DNA of 23,266 nucleotides, from contig JAJSAJ010000702.1 in assembly GCA_024274855.1 (NCBI GenBank), forward strand, positions 1 to 23,266. Reading direction: 5' to 3'. Under the pieces are notes generated by a model. It was not told where the DNA came from and did not search any database. It saw only the letters and a program-made list of their open reading frames with translations. The DNA comes from Planctomycetota bacterium. Its GTDB lineage: Bacteria; Planctomycetota; Planctomycetia; Pirellulales; Pirellulaceae. Below, one piece after another: positions 14,549 to 23,048 of the stretch. The position numbers and the translations under genes are program-made. Every line of letters begins with the position of its first letter. Position 1 is the first letter of the stretch.

Positions 14549-14758
14549 TGATGGCTAGTTTCGATGGGCTGAGATCAGGGACGGTTAAGCGCCGGTGGCT
14601 CGGCGTTAGTATTGTTTGGAAGCGATCGGCTCGCGCCCAGACAATTGAGCGCTTACACTTCTGCGAAGGTCAATAGTGTTTGCTCTTGCTGAGTATCTCG
14701 AGGGCATTGTCGAAAGTCGGATCGCCCGAGGCGGTGTGCTCAGAGTTGATGAAGGAAA
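14549..14758. other. Short intergenic stretch with one tiny frame
   Basis: A 28-codon frame (GTG at 14676 to TGA at 14760-14762) reads LAEYLEGIVESRIARGG. Its stop overlaps the TTG that opens the next gene. It may be a leader peptide or the relic of a gene; I do not call it separately. Confidence 0.3.
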
Positions 14759-15016
14759 TTGAGGAATGACTACACGTTTGGCGATGGAGCGATCTCCGTG
14801 GATCTGACACCCGACGTAGGTAAATTGTCCTACAATCTGTGTGCAGCCCTCCTGTCGTTCGTGAACGGGGAGCTGAAGGTCTCCTCGGTGCAGTTCTCGG
14901 ACTCCGCCGAGTACACTTTCACACCACCGGAGGCCAGAGCCGCCATTCGAGACGCCCTCTTCGAGCACCGGGGATTGATCCCGTACATTCCGGCAGACCG
15001 GCCCGAGTCCAGTTAG
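14759..15016 (+). CDS. Small hypothetical protein
   Basis: It has 85 residues. An in-frame stop lies just upstream, so the only starts are TTG at 14759, with GAAGGA about three bases before it, or a GTG 13 codons on. The sequence has an alternating pattern (KLSYNLCAALLSFVNGELKV, SSVQFSDSAEYTFTPPEA) suggesting a small alpha/beta fold, with a helix near the end (RAAIRDALFEHRGL). The family is unknown. The TTG overlaps the stop of a 28-codon frame, which would allow coupled translation. It could be the end of a longer gene broken by a stop. Confidence 0.45.
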   Translation: MRNDYTFGDGAISVDLTPDVGKLSYNLCAALLSFVNGELKVSSVQFSDSAEYTFTPPEARAAIRDALFEHRGLIPYIPADRPESS

Positions 15017-15094
15017 AAATCATCATGCGAGGGATACGCTCATCTGCTCGATGAGAATTGCTTGAACTGACACTTGTGTAACCCTGAGTATTTT

Positions 15095-15880
15095 CTACGC
15101 TCCATCCCACCATTCCCGCACCAGATCCCGACTCAGCAGCAAGTAGTCTTTTTCCGGTGCAAACACCTCCAAGGTGATTGTGCCGTCGTAACCGCTGGCT
15201 TTCAACTTGCGGATATGTTTGGGCCAATCGGTCGTACTCCTTGGAGCCGATCCCAATGGTAGATGTTGATCGGCGGTGCCGTCGTTGTCCGACAGATGGA
15301 CATGAGCGAGCTTCGGGCCGAGCCGGTCGATATATTCGTTCCATCGGTCGTGGCCCCGTTCCAACTTGGCGTGGCCGCTGTCCAGATGAAAGCGAAGTAG
15401 AGGCAACTCTTCCAGCATCTCGGCGATCATGTCCAACTGGTTACCACCAGCGAACGGGACATGCTCCAGCACGATGGTAACGCCGACCTCAGCCGCCTCG
15501 TCGCACAGTGGCCCCAGGACTTCGACATGCCACTGAACCGTCTGCCGGTCGGAGAAGAACTTTGGCGGCTTATTGAAGTGCATGTTCATGATCTTGGCAC
15601 CGATCCGATGTGCCGCTTTCAATGCCTTCCTTAGCTCTTCAAGGCAGGCTTGTCGGATACTGCCGAATGGCGAAGCCAGAGGCAGGTAGTAGGCGGTGTG
15701 GGCCACCACCCCGAGGTTGTGCCGGTCCAGAGTCGCTCGGATGGCATCTACATCGATCTGTTCGGGATCGGCAGTCGGTGGCTCAAGAGTGAAGTCCACG
15801 AACTCAAACCCGTTCTGCCCAATCCAGTCGATCTCTGCCACTGGATCACGATCCGGATGGTTCATTGCGCCGATTTGCAT
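15095..15880 (-). CDS. Sugar phosphate isomerase/epimerase-like TIM barrel
   Basis: It has 261 residues from the ATG at 15880, preceded by GGAAGGG. An ATG at 15919 would add 13 residues that do not fit the family start MQIGAMNHP. The protein belongs to the xylose isomerase-like / AP endonuclease 2 superfamily. The usual metal ligands are visible: E139 in TIVLEHVPF, D167 and H170 in FHLDSGHAKL, H195 in LAHVHLSDN and E238 in TITLEVF. The members near it in function bind a divalent metal and isomerise or epimerise sugars or inositols. The precise substrate cannot be read from sequence. No signal peptide, so cytoplasmic. The neighbouring secreted DUF4832 protein on the same strand (265 bp upstream) suggests a shared role in carbohydrate breakdown, although the gap carries a repeat and the two may be separate transcripts. 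Confidence 0.85.
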   Translation of the reverse strand: MQIGAMNHPDRDPVAEIDWIGQNGFEFVDFTLEPPTADPEQIDVDAIRATLDRHNLGVVAHTAYYLPLASPFGSIRQACLEELRKALKAAHRIGAKIMNMHFNKPPKFFSDRQTVQWHVEVLGPLCDEAAEVGVTIVLEHVPFAGGNQLDMIAEMLEELPLLRFHLDSGHAKLERGHDRWNEYIDRLGPKLAHVHLSDNDGTADQHLPLGSAPRSTTDWPKHIRKLKASGYDGTITLEVFAPEKDYLLLSRDLVREWWDGA

Positions 15881-16145
15881 ATGCCTGCCCTTCCATGTCA
15901 AGTTCCTATTGCCATGCATTGTAGCCCACTGAACCTCCAGGTGTCACGGATCAGTTGCGGCCCAAGAAAGAAAATGCCACACCAACCGATCATTGGCTGG
16001 CGGGGCAGACATGGCTCGAATTCCAATGAAGCGAGTAGGGTGTCAAGATCGCCGTCGAGAGTCGTCCATCATCCACAACGTTCACGGCGAGCGCAGGCAC
16101 ACCAGGAATTGCTCAGTAACAAGTTTCATGTTACGGCCCTTTTTC
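15881..16145. other. Intergenic region with half-copy of MITE-like element
   Basis: This spacer between the isomerase-like and DUF4832 genes has no supported gene. A left-half copy of the 13038-13200 element occupies 16031-16112. Confidence 0.5.
16031..16112 (+). repeat. Half-copy of the 163 bp MITE-like element
   Basis: It matches 13033-13116 closely from GCGAGTAGGGTGT to CACCAGGAATTGC, with a few changes and a 2-base gap. The right half (the second arms of both palindromes) is missing, so this copy cannot form the full fold. It is in the same orientation as the complete copy. Confidence 0.75.
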
Positions 16146-17591
16146 TTATCGGGAAATGGTCATCGTGCTCAACGGATACCAGCCATCTTTGGATCGGCCC
16201 TGGATTCCAAGCTGCACTATCGGCTCGGTATCTTTCTCGCTGACAACACCGATTGACAACTTGTAGCTTCCAGGGGACAGGTCGTCCGGCAAGCGGATGG
16301 AATCGGCAACATCGACAATCTCACCGGGCGGTAAGTCGGCGGGCTCTTTGAAGAACTCCTCCGTGAACAACTCGATCTCGCCTGGCAACCACTGGTCCAC
16401 GGTGACGTTACCGACAAAGACCTGATGCAGCCCTTGGCTATCCGTCAGGCGGTAGGCCAAACGGTAGGGTTGGTAGCACGGTGCCGAGCCGGTGTTCTGC
16501 CATTTCATCGCTAGCATGAGCGTCTCGCCCGGCTTAATCCGTTTCGGATGCTTCAACTCCTTCAACACAAGCCGGTAGCCAAGCCGTCGCAGGAACCTTT
16601 CTACCTCAGGCCGGATGCTCTTGCCTTCGGGCAGCGGCGCTGACTTGTTGTTGATGACCGACCCGTGCAGAGCCAGGGCGTAGTTGAAGATGTAACGAAG
16701 TGACCAACCTTCGTCCACCCACTTGCGCGCGTCCCAGCAGGTTTCCCACGCCACGGGGGCCGTCTTCCATGTGTCTACGGCATTTGCTTCCGGCAACATC
16801 TTCGGGTAGGCCATTCTCATATGGCACCACGTCTTGGAGAATCCGCCCATATCGCCGAGGCAATCTGCTCGCCAACCAGTCCCGTGTGCCACTGCGTACT
16901 TGAGCATTTTGCCACCACCAATAAGCATAACGAGTGGCGTTTTCTGAAATGCGGCGAGATACGCGTCGACGATTTCTTTCTGGGCTTTGTCCGACGGCAT
17001 CTCGGCAGGCGAGCTACTCATGTGCCATTCACCCCACCAACCGACTGAGCCTAGATCAATATGAGCGATATCAGGATGCCCGTCATATCGAGCGCCCAGA
17101 CGCTTGATAAAGTCCAGGTGAGCGGCGAGTACATGTGGATCGTCTAGGACTGGGATTTCCAGTTCGGGGCCATCGCCGTAACGGGTAACAATCACTTTTC
17201 CGCCAATGTCTCGCAGCCATCCGGGATGGTACGGCTTGCGTGGGGATGTGGAGCAACACATGACCCGAAACGCCAACTTTTGGCCTGACGCCCGAGTTTC
17301 TTCCAGAATGCCGTCCAGAAACTCGTGGTCGATTTTGCCGGCCTCTGGCTCCAGCGTTGCCCAGCCCCATCGTGCGTAATGAACGGTGGAAGGTATCCAC
17401 AAAGGCAGGTTCTTGTCTTGTTTGGCTGTCCGGTGGAATGTTTCCCAGCCCATGTCGGGATTGGCAAGGATCTCGTCTGCCTCTCTGGGCACGATATGGA
17501 CCCAATTCGTATCGTCGGCGAAAGCAACGGAAAGCCAGCAGAGGTGACCTATCATTGCTATCGCCAACACCACATACCATTTGTTTCGCAT
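16146..17591 (-). CDS. Secreted DUF4832 glycoside-hydrolase-like protein
   Basis: It has 481 residues with a signal peptide (hydrophobic 6-23, likely cut after AFA at about 25), so it is exported. Residues 30-330 read as a TIM barrel of the kind seen in glycosidases, with NPDMGWETFHR near the start, RWGWATLEPEAGKIDHEFLD (74-93) and DLGSVGWWGEWHMS (179-192), where E188 is a candidate catalytic acid. The C-terminal part (about 350-475) matches my memory of DUF4832: a beta domain with GETLMLAMKWQNTGSAPCY and LSPGSYKLSIGVV. DUF4832 proteins are associated with polysaccharide-degrading enzymes, but the activity is not established here. The start is well supported (AGAGGT close upstream). It lies in a same-strand run with a TIM-barrel isomerase-like gene. 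Confidence 0.82.
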   Translation of the reverse strand: MRNKWYVVLAIAMIGHLCWLSVAFADDTNWVHIVPREADEILANPDMGWETFHRTAKQDKNLPLWIPSTVHYARWGWATLEPEAGKIDHEFLDGILEETRASGQKLAFRVMCCSTSPRKPYHPGWLRDIGGKVIVTRYGDGPELEIPVLDDPHVLAAHLDFIKRLGARYDGHPDIAHIDLGSVGWWGEWHMSSSPAEMPSDKAQKEIVDAYLAAFQKTPLVMLIGGGKMLKYAVAHGTGWRADCLGDMGGFSKTWCHMRMAYPKMLPEANAVDTWKTAPVAWETCWDARKWVDEGWSLRYIFNYALALHGSVINNKSAPLPEGKSIRPEVERFLRRLGYRLVLKELKHPKRIKPGETLMLAMKWQNTGSAPCYQPYRLAYRLTDSQGLHQVFVGNVTVDQWLPGEIELFTEEFFKEPADLPPGEIVDVADSIRLPDDLSPGSYKLSIGVVSEKDTEPIVQLGIQGRSKDGWYPLSTMTISR

Positions 17592-17933
17592 CGTCTACCT
17601 CTAGCTTGCTCCCAGTGGATATTTCCCTGCCTTGGCGACTCGTCTGACTACCGCCCACGCGCTGTTCATCCTGTCATGAGCTTTACACGCGATTCTACCA
17701 GCCGGGATCGTCGGATGGTAGAATGTCCGGTGCTGAAGAAAGTGGCGGTTGCCAACCACCACGGGTGTTTGGCAGGTCGGCCCCCCTTCGACATCCGCTG
17801 CGTTGGATCTTCGGTAACAGGTCAAGTCGTTAATGTCGCCTCTGGCTACGACACGGCCGATTGGTGGGCCGCCATGCCGGCCACTGACTGCTCGGCGACC
17901 GGGCAATATCCACCCACCGTTCAGGATTCTCAA
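17592..17933. other. Intergenic region between cupin and DUF4832 genes
   Basis: No supported gene. It carries the DUF4832 upstream region, a 9 bp palindrome (17692-17724), and a smaller one, TGCCAA/TTGGCA at 17750-17774, either of which could be a regulator or processing site. Confidence 0.4.
17692..17724. repeat. Hairpin ATTCTACCA/TGGTAGAAT
   Basis: A perfect 9 bp inverted repeat (17692-17700 with 17716-17724) surrounds a 15-base centre that can pair further (CCG with CGG). No T-run follows. It could be an operator or a transcript-end structure for the cupin gene. Confidence 0.5.
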
Positions 17934-18278
17934 TCACTCCAGCCATTCGTCCTCAGGGTCAAACTTGGGTAGGCAAAGAATCAAGACCTTCATTCGTCCG
18001 ACCGCGCGATGGCGTACTCCGGGGCGAATGAGAATGCACATCCCAGGTTTGACCCATATCAACTCATCATTCAACTGCATTTGAGCGTTTTCCCCGCACT
18101 CTAAGAAGTAGTAAGTCTCGGTCAATTTGCGGTGATAATGCAAATGGGCTTCTTCTGAGATTTCGGTGACATGAACAGTTGCGGGAAAATCTTCCACGTC
18201 GCCAAACGCACGGCGTGCCGTTACACAAGGGCATGGAATGCCTTCCAGTTCGGAAAAGTCAACAATCTTGTAGTCCAT
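17934..18278 (-). CDS. Cupin-domain protein
   Basis: It has 114 residues from the ATG at 18278, with AGAGG seven bases upstream. The ATG at 18281 directly before it is equally possible, and a longer form from 18302 has its purine-rich run touching the start. This is a single cupin barrel. Motif 1 is HLHYHRKLTETYYFLECG, with both histidines and the later glutamate. Motif 2 is VKPGMCILIRPGVRHRAVG, with the P-x-x-x-H pattern. These residues normally bind a metal. Small cupins may be sugar isomerases, dioxygenases or small-molecule sensors, and nothing here decides among them. It lies 111 nt downstream of the anion transporter on the same strand, probably in one transcript. Confidence 0.82.
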   Translation of the reverse strand: MDYKIVDFSELEGIPCPCVTARRAFGDVEDFPATVHVTEISEEAHLHYHRKLTETYYFLECGENAQMQLNDELIWVKPGMCILIRPGVRHRAVGRMKVLILCLPKFDPEDEWLE

Positions 18279-18389
18279 CATATTTCCTCTTAATGGTTCC
18301 ATCTCCTCCCGACCGTAGCCGGTCGACGCCAGAAAACCGCGGCGAATATTCTGTGCATTCGTTCAGCAAAAACGTACCACTCCCTTTGC

Positions 18390-20432
18390 TCACGCCGCCC
18401 AGTGTGTTTCTTCTTCTTCCGGTTCTTCTTCGGCGTCGAGGACTGCCAGGTGCTCTGGAAGGAAAAAACGTCCTGCCAGTAAACGAACCGGAACCAGTAG
18501 GGCAATGAATAGTGGAAAAAGGATCCCGATCGCACTGCTCTTGACGAACCACAGAATGCCAAGGCAGATCACTTGCAGCAAGGTGAATTTGTGAATCGTC
18601 CAATGGGGTACCCTCCGGATGTAGTGCGTCATCGGATACAGGTCGGAATCTTTCAGCCACAAGCTGAGTCGTTCGAAGAGCTGATTACCCGACATTGAAA
18701 CCACGCCCATGAAAAGGAACAGGCCATAGAGCACAGCCATCGGAATCACCCTCAGCCAGGAGAGGAGCAACAGCGATAGTCCGATCAACACGTGGATCGA
18801 CAAACCTGTCAGGCGGTTTTCTCGCACGTGGATGATCCGGTCGCGCGTATGACCTTGCGGGGATACAACTTCTTCAACGGTTGCTAAGCTTCGAACATGG
18901 TTGAGCGATCGAACTGTCGCGGCAACGAGCCACGGCAGGCCGAACAGCGAACAGACACCGATAAGGCCGCCAACAATCGCCAGATCGAGATGGTAGGCTT
19001 CTCCTTTGTGAAGCTTGTGGTCTGGGCTGTTGACCAAGCGAGCGGTGATATTCTGGTCAAGAAAGACGAGTAGAGTGACCAGCAGTGCCGGTCCGACGGC
19101 GGCGAAGCGTGCCCAGATAGGCAGCGCAAGCAGATCGACGCGCCAAGGACGGCCGATGGTTGTGCTAAACTTGTCGGGCGCGGGTAACGTTTCCAGAAAG
19201 ACTTCATGCAGCAGGACGGCAACGATCGTCATCGCGGCCAAGGCGATCGCCGGTCCGAAATCGGCGAGAAACTCGCGCATCTTCGGCAGCAAATAATCAC
19301 TGCGACGGAATCGTGATAGATTCATGGCGATCAGATAGGTTCCGCCCGCCAGGAGTAAGGAAAGCAGCGCCGTGTCATGGTGCTTGTGGACGTCGAGGTC
19401 CTGAAAGACGTAAATCAGTGACTTGATGGCTTCATAGATGAAGATAAGCGAAATCAGCGCCGAGAAGATTTCGTCGGTAAACCGAGTGAAGTAACGCATC
19501 AAGCAGCCCGATTCGGTCACAGCCAGCAGGAGAAGAAAGCCAGCCGTCCACAGGCCGACCCAGGCATAAATCGGCAAGAAAGGGATCGCCAGATCGGCAC
19601 AAAGCTGGTAGAGAATGGCCGTGAATACGAGCAAAGGCCCCGTCCCACCAAGAATGATCAGCGGCTGCCCGGACAGCAGCGCATAGACGATGCCGCAAAA
19701 TGCCGAAGCAACAATCATCTCAATCGCGCCGATTTGTCCGCCGGTCTGAATGGCCATGACACCGCCAAACGTCACCGCGGGCGCCAGGCATGCGAAGAAC
19801 AGGAACAACGTCGAGCCGACACACTTTGCATCCAGCCCCGCGCGAAAGTCGTCCAGATAGTAAGGAAGTCGCCGTGCAATATCTTGCTTCAACCCGCCAA
19901 AGAGCCGTCCCGTATACGCTAGCCCCGGGGAAACTCCTTTCCGTTCAAGCTCATCGACAGGCGACGTGCGTTCGATGAAATGGTCGAGCGCCTCGAGCAG
20001 TTGCTGCGGAGTCCGCACCTCGCCTGCTTCGTAGCGGAACGCCTCGTCCGCCATGAGCCGGGCAATGGTCATCAACGCGTCAAGGTGCCCGGCCCTTGCT
20101 TCGACCGGCCCCAATAGAACGAAGACGAAGTGGGTCGAAATCCCGTCGGGCGCTCCCAGATTGATCGGATGTGCGAGCCGAATAAAGACGATCGTCGGCT
20201 CTGCAATACAGTCGAGATAGGCGTGCGGGACGGCAACGGCATGCCCGATCGCGGTCGAGCCCAGCCGCTCGCGGTCGAGCAAGGCGGCTTCCACTTCGTC
20301 GCGATGGTGGCCGTCGACCAGCCCCTGTTCGACGAGATGCGCGACGGTCTCACGAAATACGTTCGGAAAATCGTGCGATTCGAGATCCAATAAGTAGAAC
20401 CCGTCGGTCAGTGCCTTGCGTAGGAGTTTCAT
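18390..20432 (-). CDS. PTS EIIA domain fused to SLC4-type anion (bicarbonate) transporter
   Basis: It has 680 residues. Residues 1-155 are a PTS EIIA type-2 domain (PtsN or mannitol/fructose EIIA fold): the motif GSTAIGHAVAVPHAYLD carries the phospho-accepting histidine position at H70. From about 175 it is an SLC4 (HCO3-cotransporter, band 3) membrane domain: RLFGGLKQDIARRLPYYLDD, FFACLAPAVTFGGVMAI, YALLSGQPLIILGGTGPLLVF region, DQNITARLVNSP (459-470), HKLHKGEAYHLDL (472-484) and FMGVVSMSGNQLFERL. At least ten hydrophobic segments are visible. In eukaryotic SLC4 proteins the cytoplasmic domain has a fold like mannitol EIIA, so this fusion is of evolutionary interest. Transport of bicarbonate or another anion, controlled by the EIIA part, is an inference. 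The start has AGAGAGGG upstream. No EI or HPr is seen in the window. Confidence 0.92.
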   Translation of the reverse strand: MKLLRKALTDGFYLLDLESHDFPNVFRETVAHLVEQGLVDGHHRDEVEAALLDRERLGSTAIGHAVAVPHAYLDCIAEPTIVFIRLAHPINLGAPDGISTHFVFVLLGPVEARAGHLDALMTIARLMADEAFRYEAGEVRTPQQLLEALDHFIERTSPVDELERKGVSPGLAYTGRLFGGLKQDIARRLPYYLDDFRAGLDAKCVGSTLFLFFACLAPAVTFGGVMAIQTGGQIGAIEMIVASAFCGIVYALLSGQPLIILGGTGPLLVFTAILYQLCADLAIPFLPIYAWVGLWTAGFLLLLAVTESGCLMRYFTRFTDEIFSALISLIFIYEAIKSLIYVFQDLDVHKHHDTALLSLLLAGGTYLIAMNLSRFRRSDYLLPKMREFLADFGPAIALAAMTIVAVLLHEVFLETLPAPDKFSTTIGRPWRVDLLALPIWARFAAVGPALLVTLLVFLDQNITARLVNSPDHKLHKGEAYHLDLAIVGGLIGVCSLFGLPWLVAATVRSLNHVRSLATVEEVVSPQGHTRDRIIHVRENRLTGLSIHVLIGLSLLLLSWLRVIPMAVLYGLFLFMGVVSMSGNQLFERLSLWLKDSDLYPMTHYIRRVPHWTIHKFTLLQVICLGILWFVKSSAIGILFPLFIALLVPVRLLAGRFFLPEHLAVLDAEEEPEEEETHWAA

Positions 20433-20730
20433 TCTTGCCCTCTCTGGTCAGTCGGTATGGCACAAAACGAATCCTTTTGGAACTATTCAGACTCTGTAAC
20501 CGTTCACGGAATGTAAGCCGCCGGTTCGCTTCCAAGGGGTCAGACCCATTTTCGGCAACAAGATGCGTTCGCGTAAACAAACGCTTTCTCCGCCGAAAAT
20601 TGCGTCAGACCCCAGCGGCGTGAACGGCTACGTTTATTCAGCACTCGTGGACGCATGGGACCGTGAAGCCCCTCGATATTGTGCTAGAACGTGAATCACG
20701 CACGCGTTACCAATCCATCGCGCCATCCAT
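20433..20730. other. Intergenic region with REP-like palindrome
   Basis: This stretch between the transporter and the BNR gene has no supported gene. A palindromic element at 20496-20631 fills almost half of it. Confidence 0.5.
20496..20631. repeat. REP/BIME-like palindromic element
   Basis: The outer arms GTAACCGTTCAC (20496-20507) and GTGAACGGCTAC (20620-20631) are complementary except for one base. The inner arms GGGGTCAGACCCATTTTCGGC (20536-20556) and GCCGAAAATTGCGTCAGAC with three C following (20592-20613) are near-complementary. The GGGGTCAGACCC core is one I associate with REP-type elements in other bacteria (recalled, not checked). Confidence 0.65.
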
Positions 20731-22734
20731 CTAATGCAGCTTTTGGGCTCGGATGACCTGCGTGTTCATCTGTTCCGGGAGCATGAACACATCGCCGTCG
20801 CGATTGCAATAGTAGAGGCCGGATTTGGAGGGGCGCCGGCCGTGGCCGTCGGCCCAGATAGCATAGAAATCTGGCCTCGCGTTCACTGGACGGCGGACGT
20901 AGGTGTGGTTCCGCGGACTGTCGTGCGTCATCTGCCGAACCATGTGCCAAGTGAGGCCTGCGTCCTTGGTCAGCCACATCGCAATCTCACCACCGGGATT
21001 GTACGGTTGCGGGCCGGTCTGAGTCGGGGCGATCACGCGCCACGTCGTGTCCGACTCGATGTACAACGGGCCCGTGTCGTAGTTGTTGTCCGACTGGAAC
21101 GCTTCGCGAATCTGCCAATCGGTGCCGGTCCAACGAGCCGTGGTCCAGGTGCGCGGATCGTTCTTCGGACCGGACGCGAACCCGCCGCTCGTGACGAACA
21201 GAATGATCGGATTGCCCCGTGAATCATAGTTCAGGTCTTTCATATAGACGTTTCGGCGTTGCGATGCGAAGTCGGCCACCAACGCTTTATTGGCGGCGTC
21301 CTCGAGCGGTGTCTTCAGCACGGTCCCGTCAGCCGTTTTCCAGGTGGCGCCGAAATCATCGGTCTGCATATAGTACGCATTCGTGCGCCAATTCAGCCCT
21401 TTGCCCGCCGGGTGCATGTTGAAGGCCGTGCCAACCTTACCGCCGAATGGGAAACTCACTTGATAATGCCCCATTTCGATGTGTGCGATCAGTGTGCGTG
21501 GCGTCCAGTCCACACCGTTGGCACTGGTCCACACGTTGAGTCCCCGACCACGTTTGTAATAGGTGTGCAAAAAGAGGAACCCTTTGCCGGGGATGAACCA
21601 GGGCTGTGGATACGAAAAATTGCCAGTCCAGACAAGTTCAAACTCCTCGATATCGTAGGGCTTCTTGCTGCGCGAAATATAGGATGGACGACCGATGCCG
21701 TGGCTGCTGGAAAAGATCCAAATGGTGCCCTTGTCGTCAACGTTAATGACGGGGTTGTCGTGTGCGTCAGTGGTCTTCTTATCCAGTAGTATCGTGGGTC
21801 GAGCAACCATGCCGGTAGCGTGGTCGTAGTACGAAACCATGTGATAGAGCGTGCTGTTGGCTCTGTTCGTACCGCCGTAGCAGAAGAACGTCTTGTTCGC
21901 TTCCGGTGCGTACCAGGCCATCGGAATGTGCTTGGCGCAATAGGTGCCCAATCCGCCGCTGTATTTGTAGACATACTCGCTGTTAGGCAGCTTCTGATTG
22001 TAGTACCAAATGCCTCGGAAGCCGTCACCTTTCTTGTTGATCAGCAGCCGGCCAACTTCACGCCGTTCGGCCTTCAGCGTAGCGGGCGGGATGCTGGCCA
22101 AGCCTCTGTCCGAACGGCTGTCGGCGGTCCAATAGGCTAATAATTGGTCGTCCAAGACGCCCCCGGTCTTACCGGTGAACACCGCAGACGCCTCTTTGGC
22201 GGAAAGCGTCCGATTCCAAATACGAATGTCCGTCATCCGACCCTTGAGCGGACGATCCTGGTCGTTGAGGCTGCCAATGAACACATCACCCTCACCGCCA
22301 TGGATCTCACCTCGCGCTTCGGCCGTCGCGGCCAACTCGCCGTTGACATACAAGCGGACCGTCGCACCGTCATAGGTACCCAGGTAATGTGTCCAAATCC
22401 CGGCCGGAGGACCGGCCACATCCGCATGCGTGTAGCTTTCGGCCTTGTGCCGCACAAGCATCCGCACGCGTCCTTCATGCAGGTAAAAAGTGAAATTACT
22501 ACTCGCCTCGCCTTGGTTCAGGAACACCTGACCTGCCTTGACATGATCGGCTTTCAACCAAACCGCGACACTCAGCGTCTTCCTGCTCAATGCTCCGGGA
22601 ACGACCGGTGCGGCCAACACGCTTTTCCCATCAAACAGAATCCCATCGTCCGGCGGCGCGGCGTACAGAAGGCATGAATTCAAGCCGATCATCAACAGGG
22701 CCGACATGCCGAGCCAGTTTCGGACACTGAGCAT
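20731..22734 (-). CDS. Secreted LamG plus BNR-4 repeat protein
   Basis: It has 667 residues. The N-terminus is an export signal (hydrophobic 9-25). Cleavage could fall after about residue 26, or LNSC at 18-21 might act as a poor lipobox. Residues 30-205 are a LamG/concanavalin-like jelly roll (LSVAVWLKADHVKAGQVFLN, YLGTYDGATVRLYVNGELAA, MTDIRIWNRTLSAKEASAVF). From about 235 to the end it matches my memory of the BNR-4 family (KGDGFRGIWYYNQ, YHMVSYYDHATG, TTDAHDNPVINVDDKGTIWI, SSSHGIGRPSYISRS), a beta-propeller related to sialidase-like proteins and to some polysaccharide lyases (PL24/PL25 group). Conserved histidines (298, 325, 345) are candidate catalytic residues. A role in sulfated polysaccharide breakdown is inferred. 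The start at 22734 has AAAGGGA upstream. An ECF sigma gene is divergent from it. Confidence 0.86.
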   Translation of the reverse strand: MLSVRNWLGMSALLMIGLNSCLLYAAPPDDGILFDGKSVLAAPVVPGALSRKTLSVAVWLKADHVKAGQVFLNQGEASSNFTFYLHEGRVRMLVRHKAESYTHADVAGPPAGIWTHYLGTYDGATVRLYVNGELAATAEARGEIHGGEGDVFIGSLNDQDRPLKGRMTDIRIWNRTLSAKEASAVFTGKTGGVLDDQLLAYWTADSRSDRGLASIPPATLKAERREVGRLLINKKGDGFRGIWYYNQKLPNSEYVYKYSGGLGTYCAKHIPMAWYAPEANKTFFCYGGTNRANSTLYHMVSYYDHATGMVARPTILLDKKTTDAHDNPVINVDDKGTIWIFSSSHGIGRPSYISRSKKPYDIEEFELVWTGNFSYPQPWFIPGKGFLFLHTYYKRGRGLNVWTSANGVDWTPRTLIAHIEMGHYQVSFPFGGKVGTAFNMHPAGKGLNWRTNAYYMQTDDFGATWKTADGTVLKTPLEDAANKALVADFASQRRNVYMKDLNYDSRGNPIILFVTSGGFASGPKNDPRTWTTARWTGTDWQIREAFQSDNNYDTGPLYIESDTTWRVIAPTQTGPQPYNPGGEIAMWLTKDAGLTWHMVRQMTHDSPRNHTYVRRPVNARPDFYAIWADGHGRRPSKSGLYYCNRDGDVFMLPEQMNTQVIRAQKLH

Positions 22735-23048
22735 TTGTGAATCCCTTTGTTGCTATTGCCGTTGCATCGTTGTGTATCAGGTGAAGCGGGTACACCCCAT
22801 TGTTCCTGGACAATAGACGTGCTGTCAACCCTGTCGTTATGGAAGAGCGGCCAGCAGAAGAGGCAGGATTCCAGATGTGATCGACTCCCGATGCTTCGCC
22901 GTGGAACCAGGGCATATTGAGTGCACTCGGGTTATCTTCTGCAGAAAGAATCGCGAAAAGGCATGACAACCCATCACGAAGTTGCGTCGACTTTCCCAAG
23001 AATGGCGGCTGACGCGCCGCCCGGCACGCACGGTGTATCTTGTGTTTC
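22735..23048. other. Divergent intergenic region between BNR protein and ECF sigma genes
   Basis: This stretch must hold promoters for both diverging genes. I find no good -35/-10 pair by eye and no further gene; the overlapping minus-strand frames have poor composition. Confidence 0.4.
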
